From positions 372,001 to 436,000 of the forward strand of contig NZ_JANATA010000001.1 of NCBI RefSeq assembly GCF_024199005.1: a stretch of 64,000 bases of DNA. The letters run 5' to 3'. Shown here one piece after another: positions 57,948-64,000 of this stretch. The position numbers were made by a program, and so were the translations under genes. The notes under the pieces are model-generated. The model worked only from the letters and a program-made list of their open reading frames with translations, was not told the DNA's origin and searched no databases. This DNA comes from Opacimonas viscosa (GTDB lineage Bacteria > Pseudomonadota > Gammaproteobacteria > Enterobacterales > Alteromonadaceae). Within the stretch, counting starts at the first letter, position 1. The number at the start of each line of letters is the position of its first letter.

Positions 57948-58920
57948 CGTTTTTGATACTGGCAAAATCATTAAATCGTACGCCATGCTTGCGCATCACC
58001 TCATTGACTTTACGACTGATAGCTTGTCTCAAGTAAAACGGTTGATTCGGGACAAAATGATGGATCGTATGCGTCTTGCCAAAGTTAAAACAGAACAAGT
58101 GAAAAGGAGTAAATAAGCGGCTAGTAATGACATGCGTCTGCTGTTTCAAATTTTCTACGCCACCATAGTAATGCATACACGATGTCACGAAGTTCAATGA
58201 TGTAGAACGAATTACGTTTGGTAAAATTAACACCACCATAAAGAATTCAAAAACGCTAACTATGTCTAAGCCCCACGCAGGTAAATAACTAGCCAATGGC
58301 ATAAACAAAGAAACCAAGTGATAGGTAAGCGTGCTATACAAAACGATAAAATACAAGGTGGTAATCGGGAAACCTGCATTAAATACTTTGGCGAAACTAA
58401 AGTCTTTAATCTCTTTTGAAAAACGTTTTCTGTTGATCAATAGCCCCAATAAACCGTCGACAATAACTAATAAGCGTAAAAAAGGATTTTTAATACCATT
58501 CCCTACTAAGCGCTCTTCGAGATCTTGTTCGGTTCCAGATACGATATGATGATGTAAATGGATTTTACGACGATACCAAGGGTTAATGGTATTGGGACGC
58601 ATTAACCACACCATCAACATCATAAAATTTTGTGTGATGGGTGATTTTCTAAAATATAAATTATGTATTAAATCATGTTCTAATTCATGGGAAATAGACG
58701 CGACCATCGCGATTAATAACACCGCAGCCCACGCTGGAATCATAGAAAAATAATACAAGCTGCCTAGTCCGACCATGCCAACTAGACACACCAGCATGAT
58801 TAACATACCGATAGCATTTTGATGAACGAGAAAGGAATATTGTTCGCGAAGACGTTTTTCTTCAACCCGAATAGCTTGAATAATGGCGTTGATATTCTTT
58901 CGAGCGCTAACTTGATTCAT
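57922..58920 (-). CDS. Fatty acid desaturase family protein
   Basis: A 332-residue membrane di-iron protein. Three His boxes are visible: HELEHDLIHN (about 80), RKIHLHHHIVSG (about 117-124) and KTHTIHHFVPNQ (about 285). Hydrophobic pairs of helices precede the first box and lie between the second and third. The substrate (fatty acyl chain, sterol-like compound or other) is not settled by sequence. Convergent overlap with the dioxygenase gene is noted above; the two may be functionally unrelated. Confidence 0.88.
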   Translation of the reverse strand: MNQVSARKNINAIIQAIRVEEKRLREQYSFLVHQNAIGMLIMLVCLVGMVGLGSLYYFSMIPAWAAVLLIAMVASISHELEHDLIHNLYFRKSPITQNFMMLMVWLMRPNTINPWYRRKIHLHHHIVSGTEQDLEERLVGNGIKNPFLRLLVIVDGLLGLLINRKRFSKEIKDFSFAKVFNAGFPITTLYFIVLYSTLTYHLVSLFMPLASYLPAWGLDIVSVFEFFMVVLILPNVIRSTSLNFVTSCMHYYGGVENLKQQTHVITSRLFTPFHLFCFNFGKTHTIHHFVPNQPFYLRQAISRKVNEVMRKHGVRFNDFASIKNANLYSEQA

Positions 58921-59059
58921 TTTTAAATCCTTATCAAAAATTACGCATCAGAATCTACTGCAAGACGCGTGTTCATGCAAGAGACAATAGTGGCACAGCC
59001 AACAAAAACACGCTACAGCTATAAAGATTTAAATACACATCAGCCTTTTTACTATTGTC

Positions 59060-61903
59060 CTATTGGGAAGCAGTATGAGTCATGGGTAAAATGAGACCAT
59101 CGATTTGTCTTTCCGGGATTAGATAACGCATAGCACTTGCGCGTAAGTCTGCCACCGTAATCGATTGATATACTTCAGGTAAATTGCGCCATTCTTGCAT
59201 GGTGTTGGGCTCACGATGTAATCTGTCAACGCGATACAGCCAAAAACCATTGCGTTCTTCACTACTGGCAAGATTGGCCAAGATAGGCTGTAAAGCACGT
59301 TGCAGTTCATCTTCAGTAATGCCCCCAACAGTTTGGAGTTCAGCGATGATATCTGTGTATGCTTGTTGCACTTCGGGGATTTGACTTGGTGAAGTTAAAG
59401 TATCAAACCCGATAAACCCATCATCTTTGATATCACGCGACTGATTATTCACCACAGCAGGAGAATAAGCTGCCCCTAATTCCTCACGAATTTTAGCTTG
59501 TACTTTAAGGCGCATAACATCGGCCAGTACATTCAACGTAGCAGAACGTTTAATATCACTTCTATCAACTGTTTTAAATCGACGTAAAACAGCGGCATTT
59601 TCAGGATTACCTGCATGTTCTAGTGTAAACGTTTGTGGCGCAATCAAGGCAAAGTCATCCACCCATTCTCGCTCCGGTACAGTGGCCGAAATGGCTAGAG
59701 CACCGAACGTTTTTGCGACAGCATCTTTTAATACATCAGGCGCAATATCACCGACTACAGTCACGGTAAATGGATACCCTTGCAATGCTTGTTGTAACAA
59801 AGTATCAATATCGCTAAAGTCACGAGCCAAAAGTGCTTCTGTAGGAGGCGCTCCGATACGATAATCGTTCCCGTACAGTTGGTTCGTTAACTCATAGCTT
59901 CTGACTGCCTGTAGAGTCGTCTTTCGTTCTTTTTCACTTTGTTCAATGTTCTTTCGATATAAGTTTAATAAATCAGGATTTAAACTCGGGTCTGTGATGA
60001 ATGCGGTAATTAACTGTAGTTGAATATCAATACGTTCCGCACTAGAGGAAAATACACCGCCTAAGCCATTAAAACGTGCGTTAAAATTCAAAGATACATC
60101 TTTATCTGACAAAATACCCCGCAATTCATTGATGTCATGTTTACCTAAACCTGCAACATAGTAGAAATTGTACAGTTCTTTTAGACCTGGCAAATGCTTT
60201 GGCAATGACTTAGTACCGGGTCCGTAATGCACATTGATTAAGACTTCACCAGCGGTTAAGGTCGTTGGTTTGTGTAATACACGTACGCCATTCGCAAAGG
60301 TGTACTGATGAATATCATCCGTTTCATCGTATGCTTGCTCCGTGATTTCACCCATCGGCCCAAAATCAGTATAAGCAAACTCGCTCTTAGCTTGGACGGC
60401 ATTTTTCGTCACGTCATCTTGTAAAGCTGACTGATAAACCCTGATAACTTCGTTTTTATCCGCATTGAAAGCAGGCTCACTTTGAATGTGTATCAACGGC
60501 ATGGTTCGTTCAAACTGAGCTTTGATCACCGCATTGACTTCAGCCAAAGAAAATGTCTCCATCATTTCAGAAAAGAGTGCAAACTCTAGATCAGGTTCAG
60601 TAACAAAACCTCCATTATTGATGTATCCCAACAGTGCATTTGCAATCACACCGCTTTGCATAGTGTCTTTTTCAGCTGCCGCTGTAAATAGAGCGTTTCT
60701 AACCGCACTCACTTGACGAATCAGTTCCGCATCAGTCACTCCAAAGCGTTTCATTTTTTCCACTTCATTGACTAACACGGCTAGGCTATCAGACCAGTTT
60801 TCCACCGTGGTTTGCGCCGCTAATTGGGATAATTCAACCGCAGAAAACTGTACTGAATGTCCAGCTCCTGCTCCTTCAAAAGGCGCATTTCCGGCTAACA
60901 CTAAAGAACTCAAACGATAATTTAAAATGCCATTCGCCAACTGCACAATGGTGTTGGCACGGCGTGTCTCTATGGTATCTTCTTGTTTAGACCACGGCGT
61001 AATGAAATTCAACGACACTTGCGTAGGTAACCCAGTACCAGTAAATATGTTGACTTGGGGCTCGGTGAATGGTTTTAAGGTACCTATATCAACTGCAACT
61101 GGCGCTTGAGAATTATCCCAATCAGCAAAGTGTTTTTCCAAAGCGACGAGCATGTCACTTTTAACAAAGTCACCCACGATAATTATTTGGGTATTGTCTA
61201 TCGTGTAATGCCGATGATAAAAATCGCGTAGTTGCTGGGCCTGCATTGCTTCTAACACGGGGATTTTGCCAATCGCAAAACGTTCTGGGTAAATCAACCC
61301 TTCGGTCCAAGCAGAAAAAGCGGATTTAAATGCTTTTGCATATATATTGTTACGCGCCTCAAACTCTGCAGTAACTACCGGAATCTCTTTGGCTAGTGCA
61401 GATGGCTCTATGAGGAGATTTGAGGCTGTTTCACGGAGTAAAAATAAAGCAGTATCGACCATCTGAGGATCATTTTGGGGAAGGTTCAATTTGTAAATCG
61501 TCTCTTCAAAACTGGTACTCGCATTCGTATCAGCACCAAAGGCAAGGCCAACACGCTCAAGAATAGCTACCATTTCACCTTCTGGAACATTCTTTGACCC
61601 ATTGAACGCCATATGTTCAAGTAAATGGGCTAATCCTTGCTCATCCTCTTGCTCATAAATACTACCAACAGCCACATGCATACGCATGATAATTTCGTTC
61701 TTAGGTGTTTGATTTTCGACTAAATGATAGCGCAAACCATTACTCAAAACCCCAGAATGGATTCTATCACTTTGTTTTAATTCGGTTTTAAATTCATATA
61801 ACCCTTTTTGCCATTGTTCTGGAATGGACATAACAGGTGTTGTTGATGCACATGCTGTTAACAACAAAGTGAGAAAAACAACTGGTAGAGTAAAACGTTT
61901 CAT
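59060..61903 (-). CDS. M16 family zinc peptidase lipoprotein
   Basis: A 947-residue two-half M16 (pitrilysin/PqqL) peptidase. The lipoprotein signal reads PVVFLTLLLTACAST with Cys18. The inverted zinc motif HLLEH, in GLAHLLEHMAFNGSKNVPEGE, is in the first half (about 90), with the downstream Glu in EIPVVTAEFEAR. The second half lacks a zinc motif, as usual. The ATG at 61903 has AAGGAA before it; an ATG 24 codons upstream is unsupported. It should be tethered to the periplasmic face of a membrane and cleave peptides; the substrate is unknown. Confidence 0.9.
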   Translation of the reverse strand: MKRFTLPVVFLTLLLTACASTTPVMSIPEQWQKGLYEFKTELKQSDRIHSGVLSNGLRYHLVENQTPKNEIIMRMHVAVGSIYEQEDEQGLAHLLEHMAFNGSKNVPEGEMVAILERVGLAFGADTNASTSFEETIYKLNLPQNDPQMVDTALFLLRETASNLLIEPSALAKEIPVVTAEFEARNNIYAKAFKSAFSAWTEGLIYPERFAIGKIPVLEAMQAQQLRDFYHRHYTIDNTQIIIVGDFVKSDMLVALEKHFADWDNSQAPVAVDIGTLKPFTEPQVNIFTGTGLPTQVSLNFITPWSKQEDTIETRRANTIVQLANGILNYRLSSLVLAGNAPFEGAGAGHSVQFSAVELSQLAAQTTVENWSDSLAVLVNEVEKMKRFGVTDAELIRQVSAVRNALFTAAAEKDTMQSGVIANALLGYINNGGFVTEPDLEFALFSEMMETFSLAEVNAVIKAQFERTMPLIHIQSEPAFNADKNEVIRVYQSALQDDVTKNAVQAKSEFAYTDFGPMGEITEQAYDETDDIHQYTFANGVRVLHKPTTLTAGEVLINVHYGPGTKSLPKHLPGLKELYNFYYVAGLGKHDINELRGILSDKDVSLNFNARFNGLGGVFSSSAERIDIQLQLITAFITDPSLNPDLLNLYRKNIEQSEKERKTTLQAVRSYELTNQLYGNDYRIGAPPTEALLARDFSDIDTLLQQALQGYPFTVTVVGDIAPDVLKDAVAKTFGALAISATVPEREWVDDFALIAPQTFTLEHAGNPENAAVLRRFKTVDRSDIKRSATLNVLADVMRLKVQAKIREELGAAYSPAVVNNQSRDIKDDGFIGFDTLTSPSQIPEVQQAYTDIIAELQTVGGITEDELQRALQPILANLASSEERNGFWLYRVDRLHREPNTMQEWRNLPEVYQSITVADLRASAMRYLIPERQIDGLILPMTHTASQ

Positions 61904-62065
61904 AGATTTCCTTATTATTTGAACGTTAATAATAGGATGCTTCTGGTTGTTGGTACATGAATTTATCATGGCCATATAGTCTAATATGTAAAAAAATAAT
62001 TCAGAGTGAATTCAGTTTATTTTTGGTAATATTAAATAGTAAACTTTTATCCGGGTGTTTTATAC

Positions 62066-62512
62066 ATGCATAGTTATATTTCGTTCAAGCTCATTCCTGT
62101 GATGGGGCTATTATGCTTGTTCTGTCAGTCCGTCCAAGCACAGCAGGTTACGACCTCAGAATCGGCTGAAACCATCCAACATACCCATCCTGAGACCCAG
62201 CGACAACTACAAACTGTACAGCAAAAAACAAAATTACTAGAACAGCAAAAAGCCACCCAAGCTGCCCTGCAAATGCAAACCGGCAGGATCCTAAAAATGG
62301 ATAAATTAGCAGGCGCATTTCGCTTTAAAATCTTAACGCCCAAAGGTCGAATCAAAGAAGTCACGATTCAACGTGAATCCTCAGCATTACCTACTCAGCC
62401 CCCTTTGACGACCAATTATAACCAAGGCAATATACAAGATGGGCCTATTTTATTTACGCCTCATGTGCCGAAAACCACAAAAGCTACCAAGCAAAAGGAG
62501 TCTGAGCAGTGA
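62066..62512 (+). CDS. Periplasmic PepSY-like protein upstream of the two-component system
   Basis: A 148-residue exported protein. A signal peptide ends near SVQAQ (residue 26). A Gln-rich helical stretch (about 45-75) is followed by GRILKMDKLAGAFRFKILTPKGRIKEVTIQ, which resembles a single PepSY repeat, and a Pro/Lys-rich tail. The end overlaps the response regulator start (GTGA). Such small proteins often precede PhoP/PhoQ-like pairs in Alteromonadales as I recall, and may sense or modulate the kinase. This role is inference. Confidence 0.6.
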   Translation: MHSYISFKLIPVMGLLCLFCQSVQAQQVTTSESAETIQHTHPETQRQLQTVQQKTKLLEQQKATQAALQMQTGRILKMDKLAGAFRFKILTPKGRIKEVTIQRESSALPTQPPLTTNYNQGNIQDGPILFTPHVPKTTKATKQKESEQ

Positions 62513-63198
62513 GAATTTTAATCACGGAAGATAACCCTAAACTCCTAATACAACTGGACGCTTTTTTCCAAGAACAAGGTTTTAGTGTTGATTTAGCTGA
62601 CGATGGTGAAAGAGCACAGTTTTTGTTAACCGAATATAGCTATGATGCGGTCATAATGGATCTTGGCCTACCCAAAATCGAAGGTATTGATGTTATTAAA
62701 TACGCCCGAAAGAAACAGATTACAGTACCGATTTTGATCTTAACCGCTAGAGATAACTGGGAGCAAAAAGTGCTGGGCTTAGACGCTGGTGCGGATGATT
62801 ATCTCACGAAGCCCTTTCATCTGGAGGAGTTGTTAGCGCGGATCAAAGCTCTGATTAGAAGAAGTGCTGGACACGCATCATCATTGATTAGTGCAGGTCC
62901 TATTCAACTTGATTTGACCAAACAGTTAGTTTTTTTAGACCAAAAAGAGCTCGAACTTACCGCGTATGAATACAAAGTTTTAGAGTATCTCTTACTGAAT
63001 CCAAATAAAGTGATTTCCAAGACTGAGTTAACTGAGCACATCTATGACCAAGATTTTGATTTAGACAGTAATGTGATAGAAGTGTTCGTCGGTCGATTAC
63101 GCAAAAAAATCGACCCAGACAACACATTAAAACCGATAGAAACGCTGCGCGGAAGAGGATATAAGTTATCTTTAACTCAATCAAAAGACTCAGTCTAA
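62509..63198 (+). CDS. OmpR/PhoP-family response regulator
   Basis: A 229-residue DNA-binding response regulator. The receiver domain (1-118) has the acidic pair in ITEDNPK, the phospho-acceptor Asp in VIMDLGLPKIEG (about 51), Thr in ILTARDNWEQK and Lys in LTKPFHLEEL. The winged-helix domain has LTAYEYKVLEYLLLNPNKVISKTEL and VFVGRLRKKID. The LTAYEYKVLEYL/RGRGYKL pattern and the kinase downstream fit the PhoP group. It starts with GTG overlapping the PepSY-like gene. Confidence 0.9.
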   Translation: MRILITEDNPKLLIQLDAFFQEQGFSVDLADDGERAQFLLTEYSYDAVIMDLGLPKIEGIDVIKYARKKQITVPILILTARDNWEQKVLGLDAGADDYLTKPFHLEELLARIKALIRRSAGHASSLISAGPIQLDLTKQLVFLDQKELELTAYEYKVLEYLLLNPNKVISKTELTEHIYDQDFDLDSNVIEVFVGRLRKKIDPDNTLKPIETLRGRGYKLSLTQSKDSV

Positions 63199-64000
63199 CT
63201 GCCAGAACATTTATTAGCATCCTCAGTTTAGCGTGTTTAGTGCTACCAGCGTTGGTATGGTCAGTAAGTTCTGCTCACTACGCTAGTTTATTAAAGTCGA
63301 AAGAAACGGAACTCGCTATGATGAGCTATGTTTTACTTTCAGCATTTGAGATCAACAATAATGTGATAGATATGCCTGCAGTGGTATATGACGAAAGACT
63401 TAATATCCCTCAATCTGGTTACCAAGGTTATATCAAACTTAATGATTCTTTAGTTTGGCAATCCGCATCTACATTGGAACCCATCCCTAGTCGCTCATTA
63501 CCAGTGGCGTCGGTTGGAGAAAGTCGTTTTATTGTGAATACAGAAAAGTCTTTGTTTTTATATACTTTTACGGCTGAATTCACTTCTGAAAATCAATACA
63601 TCCCCATTCAATTTAGTGTCGTGAATCACATGCGTGATGTCGCTGCTGAACATGCCGTATTTACGCGTTCTTTATGGCAATACGGTGCACTTTTAACCTC
63701 AGTAGTAGCTCTGTTGTTATTATTAATCTTACTTTCTGTGATTAAGCCTTTGCAGCATTTGATGGCGCAACTCCAACAAGCAGAAAAAGGTAAAATAAGA
63801 GCACTCACAGGGCATTACCCCAAAGAACTAGCGCAGGCAAAACACAGTATTAACAACCTTTTAGAAAATGAGGATTTTCAAAAGAAACGTTTGCAAAATC
63901 TGGGACAAGATCTCGCTCATAGTTTAAAAACACCGTTGAGCGTGATGCAAAATCAACCGCACTTAAGCCCAGAATTACAGCAAGAGATACAAACGATAGA
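63168..64000 (+). CDS. PhoQ-like sensor histidine kinase, cut by window edge
   Basis: The frame is open from 63165 to the edge. It has a basic N-terminus (SIKRLSLTAR), a first membrane helix (FISILSLACLVLPALVW), a periplasmic sensor domain of about 130 residues, a second helix (ALLTSVVALLLLLILLSVI) and an H box DLAHSLKTPLSVM with the phospho-acceptor His, as in PhoQ. The ATPase domain lies beyond the edge. No ATG, GTG or TTG lies in frame before the first helix. An ATC at 63168 follows AGAGGA by 8 bases and is my best guess; a GTG at 63240 is inside the helix. It overlaps the response regulator. Confidence 0.7.
   Translation, partial: MFNSIKRLSLTARTFISILSLACLVLPALVWSVSSAHYASLLKSKETELAMMSYVLLSAFEINNNVIDMPAVVYDERLNIPQSGYQGYIKLNDSLVWQSASTLEPIPSRSLPVASVGESRFIVNTEKSLFLYTFTAEFTSENQYIPIQFSVVNHMRDVAAEHAVFTRSLWQYGALLTSVVALLLLLILLSVIKPLQHLMAQLQQAEKGKIRALTGHYPKELAQAKHSINNLLENEDFQKKRLQNLGQDLAHSLKTPLSVMQNQPHLSPELQQEIQTI

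Overview
The window is a stretch of core chromosome from a marine-type gammaproteobacterium, most likely an Alteromonadaceae member (Glaciecola, Paraglaciecola or Alteromonas-like). This rests on low-to-moderate GC, protein sequences closest to that group as I recall them, and gene order that closely follows E. coli and Shewanella blocks. I see no plasmid, phage, IS element, CRISPR array or defence island. Species identity is inference.

Layout: 1-1317 holds a DUF423 membrane protein (cut by the left edge) and gcvA. 1519-1815 is a small exported protein of unknown function. 1881-6421 is the minus-strand block hemA-prfA-prmC-sirB2-kdsA (sirB1 absent). 6581-9219 is lolB-ispE-tRNA-Gln-prs. 9463-11196 is a decayed TonB-dependent receptor. 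11720-14046 is rplY-pth-ychF, with a structured leader before rplY. 14331-14711 is a Met-Leu-Gln-Gln tRNA cluster followed by a Na+/alanine-type symporter. 16494-17882 is ubiF with a 59-residue membrane protein. 18037-23595 is miaB-ybeZ-ybeY-ybeX-lnt. Then come an exported amidohydrolase, a SulP transporter, a decayed MFS gene, greA, carAB with an attenuator-like leader, and dapB.

33499-36965 holds two bacterial PH-domain proteins, a cytochrome b561-type protein and a c'-type cytochrome. 37149-41057 is grpE-dnaK-dnaJ with sigma32-type promoters. Next are yaiI, a 3-hydroxybutyrate dehydrogenase, nadK, recN (two LexA boxes), bamE, a DUF6436-like protein, rluB, yciO and rnm. 49576-56377 is a complete trp operon, trpL-E-G-D-CF-B-A, with a Trp-codon attenuator, followed by yciI and arfB. 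The right end holds a PhyH dioxygenase and a fatty-acid desaturase (tail to tail), a large M16 lipoprotein peptidase, and a PhoP/PhoQ-like two-component system behind a small periplasmic protein. The sensor kinase is cut by the right edge.

Most genes are housekeeping: translation termination and rescue (prfA, prmC, arfB, pth), tRNA modification, lipoprotein maturation and outer-membrane assembly (lnt, lolB, bamE, kdsA), tryptophan, pyrimidine/arginine and lysine precursor synthesis, and the chaperone system. The less ordinary signals are regulatory or degenerative. They are a carAB leader whose 32-codon ORF runs through a terminator hairpin, a three-hairpin leader before rplY, a sensor kinase without an evident ATG/GTG/TTG start, and two transport genes broken by large deletions. 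I found no convincing wholly new multi-gene system; the carAB leader is the best candidate for new biology.
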